Below are positions 1 through 11,900 of a stretch of DNA of 64,000 nucleotides, in pieces. Below the pieces are notes generated by a model that did no database searches, was not told where the DNA came from, and saw only the letters and a program-made list of their open reading frames with translations. The stretch's first letter is position 1; every line of letters starts with the position of its first letter. Source of the stretch: Endotrypanum monterogeii (lineage: Eukaryota > Euglenozoa > Kinetoplastea > Trypanosomatida > Trypanosomatidae); NCBI GenBank assembly GCA_000333855.2, contig CM007347.1, forward strand, positions 668,705-732,704, read 5' to 3'. Made by a program: the position numbers and the translations under genes.

Positions 1-2
1 GC

Positions 3-1955
3 ATTGATCAAGGCATCATCGTCTGCGCTGCAGGTACTCTGGGTGCTGATGTGCGTCTGGCGCGTGCGTTACAGTTTACGTCCACATTTTACTCGGAGGA
101 AGTTGCTGCGTTTCTTCGCAGTGTTCTGCAAGTCATTCCCACCTCTATTTTTGAGGTTCTTCACAAGGTCATGTACCTTCTCACACATGTCTTGCGCGAG
201 TGCCCCAGTAGGCTGCAGCGCGACGAGTGGAAAAAATGGAGCCAAATGGAGACACGAGAGCAGCTGTGTGCTTACACGGCCGACATCGCACGCTACGCTG
301 CAGGCTTGTTGGCGATGGAAGAAACAGCAGTTGGTGTGGTGCGCGTAAATCCGCAACAGCTGCTAGAGGATGGTATTCGTAAGGAGCTCGTGGAGCACAT
401 CACACGTGAGCTGCACTCTGGCATCTGGTTTGATCGTTCGAAGCCGCTTACGGTGGAGGATCTAGACAAGGAACTGGCCCAGCTTGGGGCCCGACTCTCA
501 GGTGTACGCAACTCCTTCGAGTACATCCAGGACTTCGTCAACGTGTACGGGCTGCAAGTTTGGATGGAAGAATTCGAGCGCATTCTCCGGTTCACCCTGC
601 AGATGGAGTGCAACGCCTTCTGGCCGAAGAAGGTGTACCCCTGGAACTCGCCCTATCAATCCGCGAGCATCACCATACCGTACTTTGCTCCACAACAGCC
701 CAAGGACGCCTACAGCTTTCTAGGTCACCTGGTGCAGCACCTTCTGTACCTGACAGACCCGTGTGAGTCCATCTACTTGGCCGCTCACGGTGCATGGTTC
801 ACGCGGCTTCGGCTTTGTGAGTCTGTGGGGCCGCGTTTGTTTTCTCGTATCGCAGAGGCACTCGACTGCACCGGGTTAGCCTGCCTCGACGAGCTTTTTT
901 GCTTTATCACCGTCAAAGACATGCAGGTTCTCCTTCAGCGACTTGCGGAGTCTGTGGTGTCACTGGAAACAGCGCAGCGTGGCGTCGTGCAGGAAGTCTG
1001 GGAGCGTTGCATGCCAACATCTGCTACTCCCGATGCTAGTGTATTTTTGAAGGACTATGATCGGTTGGCGTCTCTGTTGAAGGTATCGGCTGCTGCTCAG
1101 GAGACGGGGGTTGTTTTGATGCGAGCGGGTCGTATTGCGGTGATTCGCCAGCTGATCGCCCATCAGCTGCGTTCAGACAGCAAGCAAGACAGCGCCGCAC
1201 TGGCTGCGTGTGCGCAGGCAGTCAACACCGCTCTCGTGGCGACACTGGGCAGTCATCTCGCCAAGAACGCCTTTCCATCCAGGCCCACCGGTGCCCTGCA
1301 AACTTGTGATGATGTGTCGGAGGAATTAGTGTGTAGCACGGAGCCACTACTGAGCGCTGTAGGCTTTACAAACCCTTTTCTCACCGTGTACGAGGTTGCA
1401 GATGTGGGCAACGGCGCTTGCTCGAGCAGTGACACGACAGGGCTGCCTGGCAGTGGCGCACCACCGCTGGCGCGAGCCCAAAGTGGGGGCGAAACCCCCC
1501 AGTCGATCGCTGTACCAGCGAAGTTGTCGCTACCTCTATTTGTCCTTCCGCTATGCGTGACAGTCCTCCTTCACGTGGAACAGTGCACCTACAGCGCTTG
1601 CTTCGACAGCTGCATTCCAGCTGAGAAGGACAAGAATGTGGACCCTACCATGCTCGCTGTTGGCGTGGCCGCCCTACTTCAGCAGTTCCCGCTTGAGGCG
1701 ACGCATCTTTTTTTACAGCTTCTAGAGCAAGTGTTGCGGGTGTCCATCCTTGCCAAGACCGCTAGACCGATGGGGAAAGGCAAGGAGCCGATGTCACCGC
1801 TGGTCTGCCGCTGCGCCGACTCCCTGACGATGTGGATGGACGTCCTTCGAGGGTATTTGCACAGGTACCCGGGAAGGGATCGTGCTCCTGTGTTACCCTT
1901 CAATCTACTAGGTGGATTTTCACAGAGTACGTCGAACACAGGGAGGCAAGGGTGA
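3..1955 (+). CDS. WASHC5: Strumpellin (WASH complex subunit 5) homologue, C-terminal part, 5' truncated by window edge
   Basis: The frame is open from base 3 with no stop and ends at TGA 1953-1955, so the real start lies outside the window; about 650 C-terminal residues are visible. The stretch around bases 330-430 (VRVNPQQLLEDGIRKELV), then SFEYIQDFVNVYGLQVW and the downstream ECN...YQS...IPIP-like segment, match the C-terminal half of strumpellin closely by eye. Strumpellin is the largest scaffold subunit of the WASH complex, which activates Arp2/3 on endosomes to drive actin-dependent retrieval of cargo. The last 60 or so residues are less conserved and rich in small residues, including a Gly/Ser/Pro linker near bases 1430-1510. 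It is the first gene of the plus-strand unit in this window. The family call is secure; whether a complete WASH complex exists in this organism cannot be judged here. Confidence 0.92.
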   Translation: MDQGIIVCAAGTLGADVRLARALQFTSTFYSEEVAAFLRSVLQVIPTSIFEVLHKVMYLLTHVLRECPSRLQRDEWKKWSQMETREQLCAYTADIARYAAGLLAMEETAVGVVRVNPQQLLEDGIRKELVEHITRELHSGIWFDRSKPLTVEDLDKELAQLGARLSGVRNSFEYIQDFVNVYGLQVWMEEFERILRFTLQMECNAFWPKKVYPWNSPYQSASITIPYFAPQQPKDAYSFLGHLVQHLLYLTDPCESIYLAAHGAWFTRLRLCESVGPRLFSRIAEALDCTGLACLDELFCFITVKDMQVLLQRLAESVVSLETAQRGVVQEVWERCMPTSATPDASVFLKDYDRLASLLKVSAAAQETGVVLMRAGRIAVIRQLIAHQLRSDSKQDSAALAACAQAVNTALVATLGSHLAKNAFPSRPTGALQTCDDVSEELVCSTEPLLSAVGFTNPFLTVYEVADVGNGACSSSDTTGLPGSGAPPLARAQSGGETPQSIAVPAKLSLPLFVLPLCVTVLLHVEQCTYSACFDSCIPAEKDKNVDPTMLAVGVAALLQQFPLEATHLFLQLLEQVLRVSILAKTARPMGKGKEPMSPLVCRCADSLTMWMDVLRGYLHRYPGRDRAPVLPFNLLGGFSQSTSNTGRQG

Positions 1956-2755
1956 ATTTTGTTGTTGTTGTTGTGATGATTGGGTTATGCAGTTGTCTTA
2001 CCTTGCTGAGCTGAACTCAGACGGCGTGCGCTCATTGTCGTCAGTGTCTCCTCTCTAACACAGTACTGTTCTTATTATTGCTATTTAACGTATCCGCTTC
2101 TTTTATTGTTTTTATTTTTTGCTTTAGGCGTGCGGACATCTGCTTCCTTTTTAAAAAAAAACTTATTTTCTCTTGAATCGTCAACATGTTTGTATCGCCG
2201 AGCCTACAGTGGTTGTCGATGCCTGGTGGGGGGTGGAGTGACGTGGAGGATCAGGTTTTAGCGAGGCAAAGATGCGTGCTTCCCTCAGCAAGTGTGTACC
2301 TTCACAGCGAGGCTGCCTTGGAGGAATGAACAAGGCCACGTGTTTTTTTAATTATTATTTTTTTGCCAACACACGTCCACTGTCATGAAAGAAAGGGTGC
2401 ATATGCGGGGAAAAATCGGTGTGTAAGAGCTATCCTGCATCGCGTCATATCGCCCTCTCCCTCTTTCCGTCCTACTCGTGTGCATTCAAATGTCTTTGGC
2501 GCAGCGGCTTTTCGCGCCTGTGTGTTCTGCAATCACCCTTTGCCTCTTTCTATTCCCCCCCCCCCCACCTCGCTCGCCCTCCACCACCACACACATACGC
2601 ACCTTAAAAAAAAAAAAACTTCAGTCCTTTTCACAGACGCAGAAGAAACAGATACATACATATACAATTACACCTATCAAGAAGGATCCCCCCCCACACA
2701 CACACACATACACACATACACACCCACAAATCATTCGGGTCTGACATCCACCGGA
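1956..2755 (+). other. Intergenic spacer with trans-splice signals for the UBA4 gene
   Basis: There is no convincing coding sequence. The first part (to about 2350) is T-rich and is probably the strumpellin 3' UTR. From about 2450 a long pyrimidine-rich stretch with a C run (about 2555-2568) and an A run (2606-2617) is followed by candidate AG acceptors near 2633 and 2641. A (CA)-rich 5' UTR then leads to the ATG at 2756. The reading frame of the next gene happens to stay open backwards to about 2363, but that part translates to low-complexity Pro/His/Thr and is judged untranslated leader. Confidence 0.6.
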
Positions 2756-4147
2756 ATGAAGGCGGGGTCAACGGATTCCTTCGTCCCGCGCGCCGCGTTC
2801 GTTTCGGTGGCGCCTACCCTCACCAAGGACACTATAGAGCGCTTTGGGAGGCAAATGCTGGTGGAGGAGATGGGTGCCGTTCACATGGAAAAAATCCGAC
2901 ATGCGCACGTCATGTGCATTGGCGCCGGCGGGTTGGGCAGCACCATTTTATTATACCTCGCCGCCGCCGGGGTGGGTCGGCTGACTATCGTAGACTTTGA
3001 TGACGTGGAGCTGTCGAACTTGCACAGACAGGTCATTCATACGACGGCGGCCATTGGCCAGCCGAAGGCGATGAGTGCGAAGGCATCGTGTCTGCAACTA
3101 TATCCGGATGCGTGTGTCGAGGCAGTGGTCGAGGCTCTTACTCCCGAAAACGCAGAGCGACTTTTGGCTTCGTGTGACATCGTTGTTGATGGCACAGACA
3201 ACGTAACGGCACGCTACCTCATTAATGATGCCGCCATGCGCTGTGGCAAACCTCTGGTGAGCGGAAGCGCCATCGGGTGGGATGGGCAGCTGTCGGTCTA
3301 CGGATATCGAGGAGGCCCGTGTTATCGATGTTTGTTTCCACAGCCTCCCCCACCGGAGACGGTGGGCAGCTGCAACGACAGCGGGGTGATGGGGCCTTTG
3401 CCAGGTATGATCGGCTGTCTGCAGGCGTTGGAGGTGTTGAAGGTGGCGACGGGCGTCGGTGAACCCCTGAGTGGCCGCATGTATCTCTTTAATGGCCTTC
3501 GCTTCACCTCGCGCGTTGTTAAGCTACGAGGGCGGCAGCCGCACTGTTCTGCATGCAGTCCAGCAGCGCTGGTGGACGCGACGCCGTTGACCACGTTGGC
3601 CTCGCTGGAGCGCCCCGAGTATGTGCCAATAGCATGCCTAGCACACCCAGCCGTGAGCACCCCCGATACGTCATGCAGGGTAGTGGAGTACGCCGCCCAC
3701 GCGGGCAGCACAGCGGCTAGGGAGAAAACTATCACACTCGACGTGCGGGTGCGCTTGCAGTACGACATGGCTCACCTGCCGCATTCTGTTAATGTTCCAT
3801 ACCAGTCGCTTCAGCAGTGGCAACGAGCCGGCACGCTCATAACGCGGCTGGCAGATGTATTGGATAAGGAGCTGCTCGCGTCGTCGGATATCCTCAACGC
3901 CAGAAGAATAGTTTCTGTTGCTTCCTCCGGAGAAGACGCGGATCCGAAAGTGGTTGTGTACGTGCTTTGCCGACGTGGTATCAACTCCCTCAAAGCAACA
4001 TCTTTGATTTCCGCTGCAATCGACGAGGCGGAGGCCACGGTTGACAGAGCGGCTGTCGCTCGTCTCAGCCGATACATCTTCCGTAACGTCAGCGGTGGCC
4101 TCAACGCCTATCACTGCGAGGTAGACAAGGACTTCCCGAAATACTGA
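2756..4147 (+). CDS. UBA4: Uba4/MOCS3-type E1-like adenylyltransferase with C-terminal rhodanese domain
   Basis: This 463-residue protein combines a ThiF/MoeB-type adenylation domain with a rhodanese domain. Family members adenylate the C-terminal glycine of Urm1 (and MOCS2A in some organisms), then transfer sulfur to it for 2-thiolation of tRNA wobble uridines or molybdopterin synthesis. Visible landmarks are the nucleotide-binding GAGGLGS at residues 56-62, DGTDN at 145-149, two CxxC pairs for zinc (C189/C192 and C264/C267), and the predicted catalytic cysteine C206 in SCNDSG. The family usually has CADGG at that site, so the local sequence is slightly divergent. The rhodanese part starts near residue 325 (TLDVR) and has its active-site cysteine at C405 in VLCRRG. 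The start at 2756 is chosen because homology begins just after it and upstream translation is low complexity. It is probably cytosolic. Confidence 0.93.
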   Translation: MKAGSTDSFVPRAAFVSVAPTLTKDTIERFGRQMLVEEMGAVHMEKIRHAHVMCIGAGGLGSTILLYLAAAGVGRLTIVDFDDVELSNLHRQVIHTTAAIGQPKAMSAKASCLQLYPDACVEAVVEALTPENAERLLASCDIVVDGTDNVTARYLINDAAMRCGKPLVSGSAIGWDGQLSVYGYRGGPCYRCLFPQPPPPETVGSCNDSGVMGPLPGMIGCLQALEVLKVATGVGEPLSGRMYLFNGLRFTSRVVKLRGRQPHCSACSPAALVDATPLTTLASLERPEYVPIACLAHPAVSTPDTSCRVVEYAAHAGSTAAREKTITLDVRVRLQYDMAHLPHSVNVPYQSLQQWQRAGTLITRLADVLDKELLASSDILNARRIVSVASSGEDADPKVVVYVLCRRGINSLKATSLISAAIDEAEATVDRAAVARLSRYIFRNVSGGLNAYHCEVDKDFPKY

Positions 4148-5488
4148 GAGAGCTCGAAGGGAGGGGTTGTATCACTCCGTCGCTGCTGTGCTCGTCCTTT
4201 GCGTTGCATCTGTATATGTGTACATGTGTCTGTGTGTGTGTGATTGCCTTTCGTGTTTTTTTTTGGGGGTCTACTGCCCTGCTCACACACCGTCTAGGCT
4301 CACTTCAAGGGCGGAGGGGTGATGGGCCCCCTCAATTAATCGCCGTGCGTTTCTTCACATAAACCAAGCCAATGTTCGACAGAATCTTTACGGAGCCGTG
4401 GGCAGGGTTGATGTCACTGCCGAGCTCCATCAGGTCACTCCCCCCCCCCTCTCCCCATTAGGGAGTCGAACATGGAACCAACATGGAAAGGTGTGCCGCC
4501 TGAGGGGGTGACACGTGCGAGTTGAGCAAACTCGTGTTCAGTGCGCATAATTTTTTTTCAAGTATTATATTGGCTCCATTTAATACATTTTGTTTTTCGT
4601 GTGTGTGCTGAAGCATCTGCTTTCTTCCGTCAAGATTTTCCCTCAGCGGGTGTCACACATTGACGCAGGCCTTTTCTGTTCTCCACGACTCGTCCTACAT
4701 CGCCATAGCCATTATTTAATGGTACGCGGAGAATGTACACACATATGTGTGTGTGTGAGAGTGTTAACAAATCATAACATACCAAAGGCCAACGGCGCGT
4801 TGAAAACTGCTTTACAGTAACACTAGTTCATGAGCACACAACTTGATGTTGTCGTGCTTTACGCTACCCCCCTCCCCTCTCCCTACCGTTTTCTCCCTTG
4901 CGATGCGCTGTCCCGTGTTTCCATTTCTGTGTCCTTCTTCCATCTTTTTTTAAAAAGTACATATCCCCCCCCCCCGGTCTTCGCGTTCCACATGGCGGCT
5001 CAAAACAGATCGGACACTGCGGATTACTTTTGGTTCTTTATTGCGGCGATTCCCACAACGCCTAGACTCATCATCAACCCCATTTCGTGCTACCTTCCCC
5101 CCCCCTCCCCTGTCGCCCCTCCTCTTCCCCCTTTCCCCTGTAATTCGACGTGTGTGCTCTGCACCTCTGCGCTTTTCTGCTAGCCCAGCACGACTGCCTT
5201 CAGCCTAGAAGCGTCTCCAGCGGCGAGGCTTGAACTTCCAATCAGCAGCGCACCACCTTTTCTTCCTGCTGATCTCTTTCTGTCGAACACCCGTATCTCA
5301 TTTTTACCTATATATATATACTCGGACCTACTTGGCCGCCATCACACTCGAAGTGCATCATGTGACGCCTTCGCTCGACATCTCCCCCTTTTTTTCGTGC
5401 TAATTTTTTTTTTTTTGACCTAAACGTGACTCGGCCTACTCGCTTCCGCTCGTCAGCTGACTATCTCATTACAGCTCCCATACATTTG

Positions 5489-5523
<35 letters not shown>

Positions 5524-5965
5524 CTTTTTTTTTGAGGTCTTCCTCTGTGTGATGTCTGGTCGAGTGCACGACAGACATCTTCTATAGTACGTTGTCATAT
5601 CTACTTCCCTGGCAACTGCTTTCTCGGTATCCCACCTTTTTTATAAATATACGTACATGGCTATTCATCTTGATTGATTTGTGTGTATCCGTTAAAAGTT
5701 ATTCTTCATCTTTTTTTTTTTTCTGCTTTTGGTTCACTTTGAAAAAAAGGGATGAGAGAGGCGGGTGTGGCTAAAGCGGTTCTATTTCCTGGCGTGCAGA
5801 TCGATTCGCTTGACTAACCTTGTCAGGCATCCCCGCGGTGATTATTTATATATTTTATCATCACGTAGACGTGTATGCGTGTGCATCTATGCACATTTTA
5901 TCTCTTGATTATCTCTTGCTGCACTCAGCCCAGGTTATCATTGTACAGAGAGGCCCTCTCAGCGA
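4148..5965 (+). other. 1.8-kb intergenic spacer
   Basis: No gene was recognised. It holds T- and C-runs on the plus strand, a short TA run near 5310-5322, a longer (TA)n at 5491-5521, and a T-rich polypyrimidine stretch (about 5703-5735) followed by candidate AG acceptors such as 5801, upstream of the next ATG. The first few hundred bases are presumably the 3' UTR of the Uba4 gene. Short open frames here are Pro/Ser/Phe-rich translations of pyrimidine runs. Confidence 0.6.
5491..5521. repeat. (TA)n microsatellite
   Basis: About 15 uninterrupted TA units in the spacer upstream of the giant membrane-protein gene. Confidence 0.95.
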
Positions 5966-8900
5966 ATGCTCTGTGTAAGGATGCGATTTTTCCTGACGAT
6001 GTGGTTGGCACTGTGCCTGTCCATCACTTGGGATATTCCAACGTGGGCGAGCAGCCTCGAACGGAGAGGTCAGGGTCGTGATGCGGCTCCCGACACTGTA
6101 GGGTACGTCGCCTCACTGTCCTCCACAAAAACAGATACCACGTTGAATGCCCGACTGCCGCGCTACGGTACCTCGCTGCCAGGTGCGAGGCTAGGGGGAG
6201 TGTACTGTGTGGACAGAGTCAATCGGATGGTGTACGCTGGCGCCAATATTATCCACGTGTTCCGTATTGACTCGATCGACAGTGGAGGATCTGCTGATGA
6301 TGTATTGGGTCTCAACAACAACAACGCACACAGCAGCACAGACGCACAGACGCAGAGGAATGGATTTTCAACGGATGAAGCCATAGGCAGGTCGGCACTC
6401 GGCAAGGCGTTTTATTCAACTCAGGTGGGTCAAATCGACGTGGACGGATGGGCCACGGCGTGCCTGTTCGCGAATCGCTACGAGCTTTTCATTGCTGTGG
6501 TGGACTCCAACGCAGCACTCAAGGCTAACAGAAGCGGTCAAGAGTCTGCGTCACATGCGCACTACACAGTTATCCATCGCTACTTGCACGTGGCGATTCG
6601 GACTGTACCAGTGTGGACGCCGTCTATTCGCGCTGCATTTCCGTGCGCAGACTCAGCCACCCCAGACGACGCGGTCACAGCGCGTGAGACGGTCTTCATT
6701 GGCAAGTCGGTGATTGTAGACATTGACCCAAACGCCGAGGTGGCGTTCATCGCCACGCCACAGTGGAACGGCGTCCTCTCAGTTCATGCCATTAGCAGTG
6801 TGTCGACCTCAACACGTAGTCTGCGCATCCCGGGCCTTGCTCACCTTCTCGCCCTCGTGCGCATTAATGCGCACGAGGGAGCTCGCAGCGACAAGATGCC
6901 AATGGTGTTTATTATTGGGTTCGTCTCGTCGGGACCTCCTAATGTCACCACGGGCGCACCGTCGGAGATGTGCTCGGCACCGCTGAACTCGTCAGCGCCC
7001 TGGGATATCGTTGGCATACCGCTATCCTCTTTGACCTCCGCCGGCGGAGGCAGTAGATACCTTGTGAACGACGTCTCTGAAGCCGTAGCACTTGGAGCCA
7101 CAGAGCGCTTGGGTCAGTGCTATAGAGATGCAATTCGAGAATCCTGTTCAGACTGCACACCGGTGGCAGTGGCCTCCTCCGGGGTGGGCCTCGTCGTTTC
7201 CTTCGTGTCACAGGAGCATGGCGCGACGTATGTGGCGGTGTTGCCCATTCACACGGACTGCACCTTGTCAAGGGTAGATGATTCGGAGTTCTGTCGCAGC
7301 CCTTCTTCAACAGAGTCCCTTTGGGAAAGGACCTCGGTGCGCAACGCTGCCTGGGCACCTTTGCGATCCCCTGTCGATCACCATAGGGGTTTGAACACGC
7401 GTCTTCCAGACACAGGCCCCGTGACACCTACTGAGGTGCTGGAGAGGCGTGCGCGGACGCTGCTGCGCTCTCCAGCGGTACAACTCACTCAACTGGCGGA
7501 CACCGTCTGCGACGTGGCGGGCATGGTAGTCGGTGATGATATGCCGCAACGGGCCTACATCCTCATCATTTGTCCCTTGTTTGCAGATGGGGCAGAGATG
7601 GTCCGGACGAGTCTGGTGCAGGTGCGTCTAGAGGATGATATCTCCAGCGTAGGCGAGCCCGGTGTCAAGGCAGAGTCTATCATAACGGTGCGTCAACGGT
7701 ACCGGTCATCAACGTCAAGCGAGGCGAGTGAGGAGGAGGTCATAGCACTTGATGTGGTTAACGACACGCGACTTATCCACATCACACTGCGCCGCCCCGA
7801 CGCGACCATCACTGTGGAGACGTACACTGGGTTTGGTCTCACTGCCGTGAAGCCGTTTGTTGTTGACGCAACGGGTGGCACCGAGGTGCAGCTTTCGGGT
7901 TACGGCTTGCTCCCTGGCTTGATGTGTGTCTTTGGTGGATCAGCTGATGTGGTAAATGTGGCGACAATCATCAATTCGTCAGTGGCTATCTGTGTTGCGC
8001 CAGCTTTCTTTGAGGTGGCGTGCAGACCGTACCCTGTTGCAGTACGTATGTCCTACACCGCACCATGGGCACTGCCGTCGGCCTCTCCTCTGCGAGCCGC
8101 GCGCTCTCCTTTCACAGTGACACTTCTCCAGCTACCCACACCAGTGGTTATGAATGCCACGGCGACAAGCACTGGTGGCTCACACACCAGCAGCGGGGCG
8201 AGGGAGCGTGTCATCCTGCGAGGGAAACAATTTGTAGAGCCGGGCATTGCCGTCACGGCTGGGCTCCGTCCGTCTTGTAAATTTTGGTCCCCCCTCGCAA
8301 TCCACAAGGAGATCAGCGCCAATGCATCTTTCTTCAACGGGACGGCTGTGGCATGTCTTTTTACGTCAATGCCCATGCTCCCACCCCCATCCTTCATCTC
8401 CCTCTCGATGGATGGTACCGTGTTCTCGACCACAGCAGCGCCGTTTTCTGTGCTGGGCAAGGCAGTTGCTTTGGGGATGAGGGTGCTGACCGAAAATCTG
8501 ACGCGCGAGGAAGAGTCGCACAGCGTACATCGCGATTCTCAATCCTCGCGTGAGGTGCGGTGGCAAGCATCATCCCTGATCCACGGCGCGGCAACTGACG
8601 TGTCAAAGGCGGCAGCGCCGACCGTCTCGTCCAGTACCAGATCCTCGCTGCCCACACTCGAGGTCTTTTTCATTGACAGCGTTGGCAACCGGGTCAGTGC
8701 GGTGGATAGCGATGGTGAAGAGCTGCTTGCGTTTGTTTCTATCGCTGAATATGCGACCGGAACCTCTTTGGTTGACGCCGCTCTGACAGTTTCTTCCGCG
8801 AGGGTTGCCACGGTTAGCTTGGAGTTGGAAGGAAAGCGTCTTGTCGCCTTCGATGCGGAGGGGGTAGCTGTGCTCAGTGGGCTGTCGCTGCGTTGTCCGC

Positions 8901-11900
8901 CAATCGGGCGCGTGCTTTTACGTGTGCAAGTGGTGCAAGAGGCCGCCTCCAACGTTTCGTCTCTCTTCGCCGCGAGTGACCTCTGGGTTAACACCGTCGA
9001 GGGAGCACCCTACAGGACAGCCTTTGTTGGCAAGCTCTCCACCACGTACTACCCGGACTGGCCCCTGCTGCGCCACCAACCCGTGATCGGCGTTCAGGAT
9101 GAGTGCCTCAATACCTTTCGTACGCTCAATGACACGGTACTACCCGGTGTGCTGACAGTCCAGCTGTACTCGGAGCGTTACCATGTACTGGCGACCGGCA
9201 GCATAGAGAAGGAAGGTGCGGTGCCTTACGGGAGACCCTGGACGGTAAAGCGGCCCCAGAACAACATGTTTTATTTGACGAACATATCACTGCCGGCTGT
9301 TAGCTTCCGCACATGGTACTACATCACCATTTCGAGCGATCTGCCACAGCCAAAGCTCTGGTCCAAGGCAATAGAGGTGCTCTCCTGCGATACAGGTTAT
9401 CGCAGCGTGCTGCACACCGTCGAGGCGTCTGCGGAGACCGTGGAGAAGGAATCCGCAGCGACGCAGAGCATCCGCTGTGAGAGGTGTCCTCCTCACGGGA
9501 TCTGCAACGGCACGTCAACTGTAGCAGCCGAGGACGGGTACTGGCGCCTGGACGCGCGGACAACACACTTCATCAGCTGCCGCTCCGTATACGGTTCTGC
9601 GGAAGCGTGCGTGCGAGACGGGCAGTGTGCAGATGGGTACGAAGGCATTCTCTGTGGCACGTGTGCGAGCGGCTACCACAAGTTTGGGCGCTCTTGCAGG
9701 AGGTGTCTACCCAAGAATGCACAATACCTCCTCCTCGTTCTGATGTCTGTGGTGACGGTGGGGGTGTTGACGTGCATGGTTGTCGGACTGGCATTAATAC
9801 CACCGGCACCGCTTCTCGTTGTCTCTACACGCAATGTTGTGCTGACAGTGCAGGTGCTCTCTCTCCTTTCGCATGTCACGCTGATGTGGCCCAGTATTTT
9901 AGATGGCCTCTTCAACGGCCTCAGCGCCATGTCGGGCCTCCCTCAGACATTCCTGAGCTGCAACATGTCCCCTCAGGGTATTTTGATCTTCATTTCCTGT
10001 GCCCCCCTCGTGCTCATCCCTCTTGTTGCGGCATTGTCGAGACTGTGGCTGCGCCTCTTAAAACAACACCGCTTGAATGCGCATAGCGTGTGCGCCATCG
10101 TATTGGCAGCGCTACTGCATCGGAAGCAAGAATGCTTTCATATACTTCGTCACACGACTGCGCGCAAAATGTGGGAATCGAATACCCGCCGAAAAACACG
10201 AACAAGCCCACATTCAGGGCTAGACGCACTCGAGTCCCACACGTCGGCGTCACCGCAGACGCCGTACTCGCTTTCCAGCGAGTGGCTCGCTAGGGGTGGT
10301 GAGGCCATCCATTTAAACCCACTCGACTCCGGGAGCTCTTCACCAATCATGCAACACCCTGTGACCCCTTCGATGCAGGGCGTGGGCGGCACTTCCCCCG
10401 ATTTTTCGCTGAGAAGGGACCTTCCCGTGAGCGGCCGTTTGACTGACCCTGAGGGATTCGTCTTGGATGTCTTCGCCCTTCGTCTGAAAGGCGAACTGAA
10501 GACCCTAGTGGCGTGTCACCCGGGGACATCGGAGGAACTAACTATTTTGTCTGCGATGGAGCAGGGAGATGAGGGTCTCCTCGAGGCAGTCGCGTGTATG
10601 TCTGCTCCCCTAGTTGCGAAGGCTCAGGTGGAGGAATGGACGCAGCACGCATTGGACGTGGAGGGGTTTCTTTCCGACCATAGGGAGGCGCCGAACTCGT
10701 TTCCAATGCGTCGTAGCGGCTCGCAAGGTTTTGATGCGGCTCGAAGCGCCTCCAGCGGTCCTGGTAGCCTTCCTCCGCAGGGGATGGGTGCTGATGAGTC
10801 GCCAAAGAGATGTGCGTCACCGATCATGTGGAGGCGTGTGGGTATGATTTCTGCTTACCGTGCGATCGCCGTGCACCAGTTCCGCGCCAGTTGGACCGCG
10901 GTTCTCCTCAGCACCACATGCGTCACATTGATGTGCCTGTACTCCCACCTACTGATACAAGCGCTTCTGTGGCAGCGCTGCATCTCACTTGGCATAGGTG
11001 TCCGCGGAGCCCACGTTCCCAAGGCCATCCCGAGCAATGGAGCTTCGCTACACTGTGACTCGACGGCGTACTTCTCAATGCGTGGTCTGGGGCGTTGTAT
11101 GCTAATAATCTACGGCTTGGGCACACCTTCAGCACTGGCTGCTGTAGCGATACTGCTCAAGCGTCACTACGGTAAGGACGTTGCGCATGCCGCGTTGCCT
11201 CTGATGGTCTTTGATCCCACGGCATTGGACCTTATAATATCTGTCTGGCATTTTGCTGCTGAGCTCGTGGGGTCTGTTGCGGTCACCCAAGCGTCTGCAC
11301 CAATGCTGCAGATCGGCGCGCTGGTGGTAGTCATGGGACTGTCACTCATTGTCTACAGTGCATGGTGCGTGAGGGGACGGTTGTCCGGGGTGCGAATTTG
11401 GGTTTTCTCGGTTCCTCTCCACGGGATCATCACGGCTTCTCAGGTGATTGTGTTTGTACTGGGCAACCTCCTTTTGTTATTTTCCTACCTTACGCTCTCT
11501 GAGTGGACGCTCACAGTGGCTATGGAACGCGCCTTCGTAGGTTTAACCGTTGCTGGCATAGCAGTGGTGGGCGCAATGCTACTGGCCGTCACGCTACATG
11601 AGGCCCTTATGAACCTGTGGCACATGCGTGAGTCCGGCGCCGCCGCCGTGCGCAACACCGTAGCTGACCGGCAAACATTGCAATCACTTGTGCAACGTTA
11701 TCGCGACACCTGTCATACCATCAAACTTTATTTTGAGGGATGTCAGCGCGGTCTGCTGGTAGCTCAGAAGCTAGATGCCTTGTCTCGTGGCCTGCTCGCA
11801 GTAGAAAACGCTTCAGCGGCCGCTGCAGCTATGGAGCACTCGATATCCCTCTCCTCTCGATCGCGAGTGAGTGTTTCCGGCACTAGCACCCCTACACCCT

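Noticed and set aside
2363..2755. In-frame upstream extension of the Uba4 protein by 131 residues
   Set aside because: It begins without ATG and translates C runs, CA repeats and A runs; homology starts just after ATG 2756.
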